Positions 54,448 to 64,000 of a stretch of DNA of 64,000 nt are shown here, piece by piece. The translations under genes were made by a program, and so were the position numbers. The DNA is from Gadus chalcogrammus (lineage: Eukaryota > Chordata > Actinopteri > Gadiformes > Gadidae): assembly GCF_026213295.1 (NCBI RefSeq), contig NC_079419.1:21145180-21209179 (forward strand). Reading direction: 5' to 3'. The notes under the pieces were generated by a model. The model worked only from the letters and a program-made list of their open reading frames with translations. It ran no database searches and was not told the DNA's origin. The number at the start of each line of letters is the position of its first letter. Position 1 is the stretch's first letter.

Positions 54448-56376
54448 ATCCAGAGACGAGTATCCTAAACAGCAAACTGGTGCAAAAAATGTGGGGGTGC
54501 AATTATCGATCCCAGCAGTGTTCAGCTCAATATCAAAATATAAAACTGACTCGCTGGAACAAAGTGTTAAAGAAAAGGCGATTGCGCAATGGATTGCATG
54601 CACAGGTCTACCTGTCCGCACTATTGAGGATGAAGATTTTGTCCTCATGATGAAGACCATAGACAAGAGGCTGACCATTCCGAAGAAAACTAAAATAAAC
54701 AACTTGATCGACCAGCTTTATATTGCTGAAAACAAAAATTTAAAGAGAGACTCGCCACGGCACGCAGAACAACAATTTGTATGGACCAATGGACAAAAAA
54801 AGGACTTACAGCGTCATTCCTCGCAATTAGTGCCTGTTACTTTTGTACTCAGGAGAACAAACCCAGCACATATTGTTGAAGCTTGACCAGATCTCCCACC
54901 CACACACTGCAGAGTATATTAGGACTTGTCTTGACCGATGCACTGAGGACTGGGGAATACCAAAAGACAAAATCCTGACAGTCATAACCGATAATGGAAG
55001 CAACATGGTTGCAGCGTTCAAAAACGATGAACATGAGCCCAGCAGCTCTGAGGACTCAGAGGAGAGTGATGAAAACTCTGACGTTGTCGAGGAGGAACAA
55101 AGGTAAATTCTATTAGTTTGTAGATGTTAACATTTTCAGTAGTAGGCTATATTATGTCTGTTATTGAGCTATGCTTATTGTCTTTTAGCATTAAAGATGT
55201 GTGTTACACATTGTTTATTGCATTGTGTTGCTCATGGCAATTGAATTTCCTCTAGAAGATTAATAAAGTATCTGTCCTTTTCTCTGTTTGTCTTATCTAT
55301 CTAGGTACGGAGCCATGGAGAGGACCCCCTGTGTTGTACATACACTGCAACTCGTGGTGAACATGATCCGGAAAGATCTTAGTGTCAATCGACTCCTTGA
55401 CAAAGCTTGAGTACTCGTCAGGCTCTTCCGCAAGTCGTCTGTGGCGATTGAGCAACTGCTGCAGCTGTGTGGACTCACTCTGGTCAAAGACTGCCTCACT
55501 AGATGGTCCAGCACATACCTGATGATATCACGCCTTGTCCAAGTGAAGGACTCAATTCTTCAGGTAGCTGATGGGATGGGCTGGGACTATCTTCTACCGA
55601 GTGAGTGGCTGAGGCTGACTGCTCTCAGAGATCTGCTCCTCCCCTTTGCTGAGCACACCAAGATGCTCCAGAGTGACACAATGTCCTTATCCCTGGTGGT
55701 GCCCGCCTCCTGGACCTGAGCGCTCACCTGTGTGAGTTCCCCAGGATTCGAGCTACAGGGACCTAGCTTCCCTGGCTCACAAGATGAAGGCAAACATGGA
55801 CAAACGCTTCAGCTGCTTTCTTGATCCAAGTTCTCACCCCTGACTACTGCTGCATGCTTCCTCGACCCAACAGTCTCACTCACACTCATTGAAAATGATG
55901 ACGAACAAATTCAGGAGCTTCTGAGAAAAGCAAAAGATTACATTGCTGAAATGGTGTCACCAGTAATACAGGAGGAGGAGGAGGAGGCTGATGAAAATGA
56001 GCAGGAAGAAGAAAGAGGAGAGGCACCAGAGGCAAAGCGGCCGAGATTTAGATTCCTCTCAAAAGCAAGTGCAAGCCGCCCATCTAGCCTCTCAAAGCCC
56101 TGTGTCAGGCAGGAAATTCAGAAATTCATGGGGCAACTGTCAGAAGTTGAACCGATAAACGAAGAGACTGCCCTTCAGTATTGGGCTGCACAAGGTTCCG
56201 TTTATCCAAGCCTAAAACCTCTTGCCTGCGATCTCCTGGCAATGCCAGCATCTCAAGCACTTGCTGAGCGAGTTTTTAGCATTACAGGTGACCTCAGTCG
56301 TGGTCGTCGAAATAGAGCAAGAGTCATTTTAGAGAGAGCCGCTTTCCTCAAACTGAATCGAGATCCGATTCAGTAG
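54448..56376 (+). pseudogene. hAT-V transposase, catalytic and C-terminal exons
   Basis: An acceptor CACCTAG precedes 54448. The frame gives QLSIPAVFSSISKYKTDSLE and IAQWIACTGLPVRTIEDEDF, then after a frame change near 54850 DKILTVITDNGSNMVAAFKN and an acidic stretch ending at a GTAAAT donor (about 55103). After an intron the last exon (from about 55305) has CVVHTLQLVVNMI and CLTRWSSTYLMISRL, and ends with ACDLLAMPASQALAERVFS and RRNRARVILERAAFLKLNRD, the hAT dimerisation domain of ZBED-related transposases. The stop is at about 56376. Lesions: TGA at about 55409, a frame break near 55710-55860 and the change near 54850. Confidence 0.83.
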
Positions 56377-57010
56377 CCTATTTCTGCTTTATGTGTTTGT
56401 GTGTTATGTGTGTTCATTTTGAAGTTCTAGAAAATAAACATAACCACATTGGCCAAATATAGAAAGTTTTGTTTCTTGACTTAGTGGAATGGTCTTTACT
56501 CCATGTCACCATGTGTATTAATACTACTACTACCTTAGTAGATCTGAAAGGACAGCACAGCAGACTCTCATAGATAGGAGAGTCTAGTCTAGAGATATCC
56601 AAATAAGGTAAGGAGTATGTATATTACAGGTAAATATATCCAACTAAGTAAGGAGTATGTATATTACAGGTAAAAGATATCCAACTAAGGTAAGGAGTAT
56701 GTATATTACAGAGTGAACTGATGTTGCTTTATGAATTTCAACACTTGATACAACCTGCTGTCACCTTCATTTCAATTTCCGATACCTGTATTAGCCTAAT
56801 TGAATTAGTTTAAAAAGAGAAAACATTTTGACTAAAAGTAATGACTAAAAGTTGACTAAAATGTAAAGACTTTTCGTCGACTAAAACTAGACTAAAACTA
56901 CAAAGGAAAACAATGACTAAAATGTGACTAAATATACTAAGCATTTTCGTCAAAAGACTAAGACTAAGACTAAATCTAAAATAGCTGACAAAATTAACAC
57001 TGCATCCAAA

Positions 57011-57217
57011 CCAACCTCCCTCAACTTCATCAGCGAAACAGTCAGCAAATTGGAGAACGTGATGCAGAATGGCTTGGAGTGGGGAGACGAGGTGATACGT
57101 GTCCAGATAAGGTGCATAACTTGTGACGCTCCTGCGAAGGCACTTGTCAAGTGTATCAAGCAGTACTCAGGGTACTTTGGTTGTGACAGGTGTACACAGA
57201 AGGGGTTCTGGGATGAA
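57011..57217 (+). pseudogene. CACTA-T transposase-like gene, middle part
   Basis: Directly after the hAT-V duplication the frame continues PTSLNFISETVSKLENVM, then VIRVQIRCITCDAPAKALVK and YSGYFGCDRCTQKGFWDERM. The stretch DAPAKALVK with the following CDRCT is the signature I associate with Tnp2-like transposases. hAT-U interrupts after this point, and the reading resumes at 58102. Confidence 0.6.
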
Positions 57218-57225
57218 CGGATGAC

Positions 57226-58093
57226 CAGAGGTGTCAAAAGTATTCACATTCATTACTCAAGTAGAAGTATAGATACTAGCGTTTAAAAATACTTCTGTAG
57301 AAGTTGAAGTATCAACTCAAGCTTTGTACTTAAGTAAAAGTATAAAAGTACTGGTTTCAAAACTACTTAAAGTATTAAAGTAAAAGTAATGCAAGGGGAA
57401 AAAAATGCCATTAAGGACAAAACCGTAGGCCGTGCCACAGGGGCCTATAGAATTACAATCAGCTTTTTTTGCCAAGTATGCTCACACATAGGCCTACAAG
57501 GAATTTGGTCTCTGCATTTATCCCATCTGTGAATTAGTGGCACACACAGCACACCTCTATAGCACACTGCCCCACTTACCCCCAAAAAACATTTTTCTAA
57601 AGGCCATCTAATGAATATAATATTAATGTTGAAAAGATTGGGATGCACCTGTTTCAGTCACATTTATACCCATTGAAAATGAACGCATATTAGTACAATG
57701 CAAATACATTAAAGAACCACATATGTGTACTGAATGTAGACGGGCTCTGGTCATGCGCAGGTGCCATGTATCGCGTATAAACCAATAGGGTGTCAAAATG
57801 GTATATGTTTCTATTCTCATCCAACCAATCAAATTCACTCTATCCGATGGCGCGAATTATCTGGATAGGTTTTTTTTGAACGCCGGCGGAACAAAAACAA
57901 GCCGAAATTAAATAGGAGTAACAAGGCCATTTTTAAAAGTAAGGAGTAGAAAGTACAGATAAGTGCGTGAAAATGTAAGAAGTAGAAGTAAAAAGTAGGC
58001 TGAAAAATAATTACTCCAGTAAAGTATAGATACCCAAAATTTCTACTTAAGTAAGGTAACAAAGTATTTGTACTTAGTTACTTGACACCTCTG
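57226..58093. mobile_element. hAT-U: 868-bp non-autonomous hAT, TSD CGGATGAC
   Basis: Ends CAGAGGTGTCAAAAGTATTC (57226) and GTTACTTGACACCTCTG (58077-58093) are inverted repeats of the hAT CAGAGGTG type. CGGATGAC is duplicated perfectly (57218-57225 and 58094-58101). Subterminal GTACTTAAGTAAAAGTA-like repeats face each other. There is no coding capacity. It lies in a CACTA-T coding exon. Confidence 0.92.
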
Positions 58094-58101
58094 CGGATGA
58101 C

Positions 58102-59035
58102 CTATCAAGAGGTTGAAAACCTCACACTGAGGACTGACCAATCCTTCAGAGAGGTAACTCAACTGGAACATCACCATGAAGGAAAAACATCACCTTTCTC
58201 CAACCTCTCTATTGACATGGTCACATCCTTTCCTGTGGACTATATGCACCAGTGGAGACAAGAATGTCCTCAGGGCAGATTAAGGAGGTGAGTGTGAGAC
58301 TTGAGCAACTGAAGACAGCTATTCCAAACAATTTCTTAAGAAAGCCAAGGGGTTTGGAACATCTTGAGCGTTGGAAGGCCACAGAGTTCCGTCAGTTTGC
58401 TCTTCACACTGGCAAGTTAGTCCTGAGGGGAGTTCTTCAAGATGACCTGTTTGAGCATTTCATGGCTTTCAGCGTTGCAATGTGCATGCTAATTTCTCCA
58501 AGCCTGGTGCAAGCCCACTGCTCGTATGCACATGAACTGCTCTCATTTTTTGTACAGCAAGGAAGGTTTTTTTATGGGGAGTGCTTCCTAGTCTACAACG
58601 TCCACTCCATGCTGCACCTTGCTGCTGATGCTAAAAAATTTGGCTGCCTGGACAACTGAGTGCATTCCCCTTTGAGAATTAACTTCACCATTTGAAAAAA
58701 CTGGTCCGCTCGGGAAGAAGTCCTCTGGTCCAAATTGTGAAAAGACTGAATGAGGGTGGAAGTCTCAGGAGGGAACTTACTGAGAAAGAAGGCAAAGTAA
58801 GTAGCAAACATCCAAACAACATTTACATGCTAAATGACAAAGCATGCTGTGAGGTATTGTCAACAACCCCATAAAAAAATGATGGCGCACAAATGTTCCT
58901 TGTAGGGTGTATAACCACCTTGAACCCTACACCTCGAGTCCCTGTGACTCTCGCCTTTATGGAGCAATACGGACAAACATCCGAAACACAAGCATGAAAC
59001 TGTTATCAGAGATATGCCTCAAACAAAGGGCAATC
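58102..59035 (+). pseudogene. CACTA-T transposase-like gene, C-terminal part
   Basis: Reading resumes with [20 protein letters not shown] and [20 protein letters not shown], then VRLEQLKTAIPNNFLRKPRG, WKATEFRQFALHTGKLVLRG and VYNVHSMLHLAADAKKFGCL. After a stop near 58659 and frame changes it continues with LKKLVRSGRSPLVQIVKRLN and ends near 59035. The order fits the C-terminal half of animal Tnp2-like transposase proteins. A segment after DYMH (about 58250) appears shortened. Function would be transposition of CACTA-T. Confidence 0.58.
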
Positions 59036-59111
59036 TGAGGTGAGGAGGAGGAATATGGCTCACGAGTGTTCTTTACCATTCTCCACTCCTTTTCATGAGA
59101 CTCTACCTTGG

Positions 59112-59518
59112 CCGCAGCATCGCCCAGTCTCCAGTCTCCATCACTGACACATCGCCTCAGTCACCACTGACATACCTGGCAGCAGCATCGCCCCAGTCTC
59201 CATCACTGACACATCACCTCAGTCTCCATCACTGACTGACCTGGCAGCAGCATCGCCCCAGTCTCCATCACTGACAGACCTGGCCGCAGCATCGCCCCAG
59301 TCTCCATCACTGACAGACCTGGCAGCAGCATCGCCCAGTCTCCATCACTGACGCATCGCCTTAGTCTCCATCACTGACAGACCTGGCAGCAGCATCGCCA
59401 CAGTCTCCATCACTGACAGACCTGGCCGCAGCATCGCCCCAGTCTCCATCACTGACAGACCTGGCAGCAGCATCGCCCCAGTCTCCATCACTGACAGACC
59501 TGGCAGCAGCAGCATCGC
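59112..59518. repeat. 39-bp minisatellite
   Basis: About ten imperfect copies of a unit built on CATCGCCCCAGTCTCCATCA followed by CTGACAGACCTGGCAGCAG. The 39-bp period is a multiple of three, and one frame reads SIAPVSITDRPGS repeatedly, but there is no start or family match, so I treat it as non-coding. Confidence 0.88.
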
Positions 59519-59519
59519 A

Positions 59520-62500
59520 TCAACATTTTTGGTTTTTACGCTTGCAAAATGCTTTTCAGAGCGCTAGAATCACTTTTTGACCAACAATGTGTTTTCGACT
59601 TGTTTCTGAAATGAACAGAAAAATCAACAATTCTTGTTTAATGCGTGCCAAATGCTTTTCAGAGCGCTAAAATCACTTTTTGACCAACAATGTGTCTTTG
59701 ACCTTATATTGTTGATTTTGCTCAAAACTAATGTATTCCCTTCCAAATGGTGGAGTATGGCCCTATTACCCTTTGGTAAGCTTTGTAACAAGTTTGCATT
59801 GAAATTGACAGAGATACCAACATTTCTTGTTTTTATACCTGCACAATTCTTTTCAGAGCGCAAGAATCACTTTTTGACCAACAATGTGTTTTCGACATGT
59901 TTTCTGAAATGAACAGAAAAATCAACATTTCTTGTTTTTATGCGTGCCAAATGCTTTTCAGAGCGCTAGAATCACTTTTTGACCAACAATGTGTCTTTGA
60001 CCTTATATTGTTGATTTTGCTCAAAACTAATGTATTCCCCTTCCAAATGGTGGAGTATGGCCCTATTACCCTTTGGTAAGCTTAGTAACATGTTTGCATT
60101 GAAATTGACAGAGATACCAACATTTATTGTTTTTATGCCGGCAAAATGCTTTTCAGAGCGCTAGAATCACTTTTTGACCAACAATGTGTTTTTAACCTTA
60201 TATTGTTGATTTTGCTCAAAACTAATGTATTCCACTACCAAATAGTGGAGTATGGCCCTATAACCCTTTGGTAAGCTTAGTCACACGTTTGCATTGAAAA
60301 TGACAGGTATCAACATTTTGGTTTTACGCATGCAAAATGCTTTTCAGAGCGCTAGAATCACTTTTTGACCAACAATGTGTTTTCGACTTGTTTTCTGAAA
60401 TGAACAGAAAAATCAACATTTCTTGTTTTTATGCGTGCCAAATGCTTTTCAGAGCGCTAGAATCACTTTTTGACCAACAATGTGTCTTTGACCTTATATT
60501 GTTGATTTTGCTCAAAACTAATGTATTCCCCTTCCAAATGGTGGAGTATGGCCCTATTACCCTTTGGTAAGCTTAGTAACACGTTTGCATTGAAGTTGAC
60601 AGAGATACCAACATTTATTATTTTTAAGCCGGCAAAATACTTTTCAGAGCGCTTAGAATCACTTTTTGACCAACAATGTGTTTTCGACTTGCTTTCTGAA
60701 ATGAACAGAAAAATCAACATTTCTTGTTTTTATGCGTGCCAAATGCTTTTCAGAGCGCTAGAATCACTTTTGGACCAACAATGTGTTTTAACCTTATAAT
60801 GTTGATTTTGCTCAAAACTAATGTATTCCACTACCAAATAGTGGAGTATGGCCCTATAACCCTTTGGTAAGCTTAGTCACACGTTTGCATTGAAAATGAC
60901 AGGTATCAACATTTTTGGTTTTTACGCATGCAAAATGCTTTTCAGAGCGCTAGAATCACTTTTGACCAACAATGTGTTTTCGACTTGTTTTCTGAAATGA
61001 ACAGAAAAATCAACATTTCTTGTTTTTATGCGTGCCAAATGCTTTTCAGAGCGCTAGAATCACTTTTTGACCAACAATGTGTCTTTGACCTTATATTGTT
61101 GATTTTGCTCAAAACTAATGTATTCCCCTTCCAAATGGTGGAGTATGGCCCTATTACCCTTTGGTAAGCTTAGTAACACGTTTGCATTGAAATTGACAGA
61201 GATACCAACATTTATTATTTTTATGCCGGCAAAATTCTTTTCAGAGCGCTTAGAATCACTTTTTGACCAACAATGTGTTTTCGACTTGCTTTCTGAAATG
61301 GACAGAAAAATCAACATTTCTTGTTTTTATGCGTGCCAAATGCTTTTCAGAGCGCTAGAATCACTTTTTGACCAACAATGTGTTTTTAACCTTATATGTT
61401 GATTTTGCTCAAAACTAATGTATTCCACTACCAAATAGTGGAGTATGGCCCTATAACCCTTGGTAAGCTTAGTCACACGTTTGCATTGAAAATGACAGAT
61501 ATCAACATTTTTGGTTTTTACGCATGCAAAATTCTTTTCAGAGCGCTAGAATCACTTTTTGACCAACAATGTGTTTTCGACTTGTTTTCTGAAATGAACA
61601 GAAAAATCAACATTTCTTGTTTTTATGCGTGCCAAATGCTTTTCAGAGCGCTAGAATCACTTTTTGACCAACAATGTGTCTTTGACCTTATATTGTTGAT
61701 TTTGCTCAAAACTAATGTATTCCACTTCCAAATAGTGGAGTATGGCCCTATAACCCTTTGGTAAGCTTAATAACACGTTTGCATTGAAATTGACAGATAT
61801 CAAAATTTTTGGTTTTTACGCTTGCAAAATGCTTTTCAGAGCGCTAGAATCACTTTTTGACCAACAATGTGTTTTCGACTTGTTTTCTGAAATGAACAGA
61901 AAAATCAACATTTCTTGTTTTTATGCGTGCCAAATGCTTTTCAGAGCGCTAGAATCACTTTTGGACCAACAATGTGTCTTTGACCTTATATTGTTGATTT
62001 TGCTCAAACTAATCTATTCCCCTTCCAAATGGTGGAGTATGGCCCTATTACCCTTTGGTAAGCTTAGTAACACGTTTGCATTGAAATTGACAGAGATACC
62101 AACATTTATTATTTTTATGCCGGCAAAATTCTTTTCAGAGCGCTTAGAATCACTTTTTGACCAACAATGTGTTTTTGACTTGTTTTTCTGAAACGAACAG
62201 AAATATCAACATTTCTTGTTTTTTTGCGTGCCAAATGTTTTTCAGAGCGCTAGATTCACTTTTTGACCAACAATGTGTCTTTGACCTTATATTGTTGATT
62301 TTGCTCAAAACTAATGTATTCCACTTCCAAATAGTGGAGTATGGCCCTATAACCCTTTGGTAAGCTTAATAACACGTTTGCATTGAAATTGACAGATATC
62401 AACATTTTTGGTTTTTACGCTTGCAAAATGATTTTGAGAGCGCTAGAATCACTTTTTGACCAAATGTGTTTTCGACTTGTTTTCTGAAATGAACAGAAAA

Positions 62501-64000
62501 ATCAACATTTCTTGTTTTATGAGTGCGAAATGCTTTTCAGAGCGCTAGAATCACTTTTTGACCATCAATGTGTCTTTGACCTTATATTGTTGATTTTGCT
62601 CAAAACTAATGTATTCCCCTTCCAAATGGTGGAGTATGGCCCTATTACCCTTTGGTAAGCATAGTAACATTTTGCATTGAATCGACAGAGATACCAACAT
62701 TTATTTTTTTTATGCCGGCAAAATGCTTTTCAGAGCGCTAGAATCACTTTTTGACCAACAATGTGTTTTTGACTTGTTTTTCTGAAATGAACAGAGATAT
62801 CAACATTTCTTGTTTTTATGCGTGCCAAATGCTTTTCAGAGCGCTAGAATCACTTTTTGACCAACAATGTGTCTTTGACCTTATATTGTTGATTTTGCTC
62901 AAAACTAATGTATTCCCTTCCAAATGGTGGAGTATGGCCCTATTACCCTTTGGTAAGCTTAGTAACACGTTTGCATTGAAATTGACAGAGATACCAACAT
63001 TTATTATTTTTATGCCGGCAAAATTCTTTTCAGAGCGCTTAGAATCACTTTTTGACCAACAATGTGTTTTCGACTTGCTTTCTGAAATGGACAGAAAAAT
63101 CAACATTTCTTGTTTTATGCGTGCCAAATGCTTTTCAGAGCGCTAGAATCACTTTTGGACCAACAATGTGTTTTAACCTTATATTGTTGATTTTGCTCAA
63201 AACTAATGTATTCCACTACCAAATAGTGGAGTATGGCCCTATAACCCTTTGGTAAGCTTAATAACACGTTTGCATTGAAATGACAGATATCAACATTTTT
63301 GGTTTTTACGCTTGCAAAATGATTTTGAGAGCGCTAGAATCACTTTTTGACCAACAATGTGTTTTCGACTTGTTTTCTGAAATGAACAGAAAAATCAACA
63401 TTCTTGTTTTTATGAGTGCGAAATGCTTTTCAGAGCGCTAGAATCACTTTTTGACCATCAATGTGTCTTTGACCTTATATTGTTGATTTTGCTCAAAACT
63501 AATGTATTCCCCTTCCAAATGGTGGAGTATGGCCCTATTACCCTTTGGTAAGCATAGTAACATGTTTGCATTGAAATCGACAGAGATACCAACATTTATT
63601 GTTTTTATGCCGGCAAAATGCTTTTCAGAGCGCTAGAATCACTTTTTGACCAACAATGTGTTTTTGACTTGTTTTTCTGAAATGAACAGAGATATCAACA
63701 TTTCTTGTTTTTATGCGTGCCAAGCTTTTCAGAGCGCTAGAATCACTTTTTGACCAACAATGTGTCTTTGACCTTATATTGTTGATTTTGCTCAAAACTA
63801 ATGTATTCCCCTTCCAAATGGTGGAGTATGGCCCTATTACCCTTTGGTAAGCTTAGTCACACGTTTGCATTGAAAATGACAGATATCATTTTTGGTTTTT
63901 ACGCATGCAAAATGCTTTTCAGAGCGCTAGAATCACTTTTTGACCAACAATGTGTTTTCGACTTGCTTTCTGAAATGGACAGAAAAATCAACATTTCTTG
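59520..64000. repeat. Satellite array with alternating ~103- and ~196-bp units, runs off the window
   Basis: About 30 occurrences of the core TTTTCAGAGCGCTAGAATCA are spaced alternately by about 103 and about 196 bp, giving a higher-order period near 299 bp. Short units end GTTTTCGACTTG...GAACAGAAAAATC; long units add TTGACCTTATATTGTTGATT, CCAAATGGTGGAGTATGGCC and CCTTTGGTAAGCTTAGTAAC. Two long units are adjacent near 60156-60347, where the alternation slips. Copies differ by a few percent, with subtypes (CCCCTTCCAAATGG against CACTACCAAATAG). Open frames along it are by-products of the repeat. Confidence 0.93.

Larger units (their letters stand above)
47976..57002 (+). mobile_element. hAT-V: BED-finger hAT, TSD CATCCAAA, with nested gypsy-2
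   Basis: Ends CAGTGTTAATTTCGTTAACG (47976) and, inverted at the right, CAGTGTTAATTTTGTCAGC (57002 inward) are terminal repeats. The 8-bp CATCCAAA is perfect on both sides (47968-47975 and 57003-57010). Subterminal GACTAAAAT/CGTCAA-type repeats mark both ends. It carries a split transposase gene and, in its first intron, gypsy-2 plus a small fold-back MITE. Without gypsy-2 the element is about 4.3 kb. It inserted in a coding exon of CACTA-T. Confidence 0.88.
44502..59040 (+). mobile_element. CACTA-T: CACTA (EnSpm)-like transposon with nested insertions
   Basis: The left terminus CACTACCCAGCTAACAGGGA starts at 44502, followed by subterminal tandem repeats containing ACGTCCC/GGGACGT motifs. Plus-strand exons before 47968 and after 57011 join across hAT-V to give one transposase-like protein (ALVSSK followed by PTSLNF). 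The right terminus was not found, so the right limit given is the end of recognisable coding sequence; the true end is either destroyed or beyond the satellite. The CACTA label rests on the terminus and on a Tnp2-like region and is moderate in confidence. Insertions: hAT-V (47976-57002) and hAT-U (57226-58093). Confidence 0.58.

Noticed and set aside
59590..63255. Repeated open frames of 60-135 codons in the satellite
   Set aside because: They repeat the same satellite sequence in the same frame, shift with unit indels and have no start or domain logic.

Overview
The window looks like a repeat-saturated stretch of a teleost fish genome. I found no host protein-coding gene, rRNA or genuine tRNA that I could support. 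The fish assignment rests on the families present: L2/CR1-type LINEs with an SGNH-hydrolase ORF1 and short tandem 3' tails, a Rex3/RTE-like LINE with a GATGAG-type 3' end, a tRNA-headed SINE, Harbinger elements paired with Myb-like genes, several hAT families, Ty3/gypsy LTR elements and a CACTA-like element. Nearly every coding segment is a transposase, reverse transcriptase or accessory transposon protein, and most carry frameshifts or stops. Introns and splice sites confirm a eukaryotic source.

Layout. Positions 1-6946 hold scattered remnants: a retroviral-type integrase piece, a broken Harbinger with convergent transposase and Myb-like genes, a SINE, a (CAGT)n/(CT)n microsatellite and two LINE 3' ends. 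Positions 6947-14805 are one hAT element (hAT-1) with a multi-exon transposase gene. It was entered by a 3.1-kb RTE-like LINE and by a 553-bp Harbinger-type MITE that lies against a splice acceptor.

Positions 15180-39862 are best read as one L2-type LINE (LINE-A) split into pieces by later insertions. These are hAT-2 (15626-19327, duplication ATTTCACC), a block of a BED-finger hAT plus a second L2 LINE (20068-25403), a fold-back element (25895-28998) holding a Harbinger that itself holds an 813-bp insert, and a 9.6-kb inverted-repeat element (29664-39282, duplication GGTTAAAA). The last one carries a nearly intact Harbinger with both of its genes.

Positions 40752-59040 form a second nest. 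A Harbinger remnant is interrupted by a gypsy element at 41351. A CACTA-like element starting at 44502 follows; it was hit by a 9.0-kb hAT (47976-57002, duplication CATCCAAA) and an 868-bp hAT MITE (57226-58093, duplication CGGATGAC). The 9.0-kb hAT contains a complete gypsy LTR retrotransposon (49201-53932, duplication TCTAT). The window ends in a 39-bp minisatellite and at least 4.5 kb of a satellite in which units of about 103 and 196 bp alternate, running off the right edge.

The genes do not form a host pathway. What links them is insertion order: each perfect target-site duplication gives a relative date, so the window reads as a stratigraphy of transposition. I did not find a clear new biological system. 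The least conventional objects are the 9.6-kb fold-back element with a coding-like exon in both arms, the Harbinger remnant with two convergent tRNA-like modules, and the alternating-unit satellite. All family names come from reading motifs without database searches.
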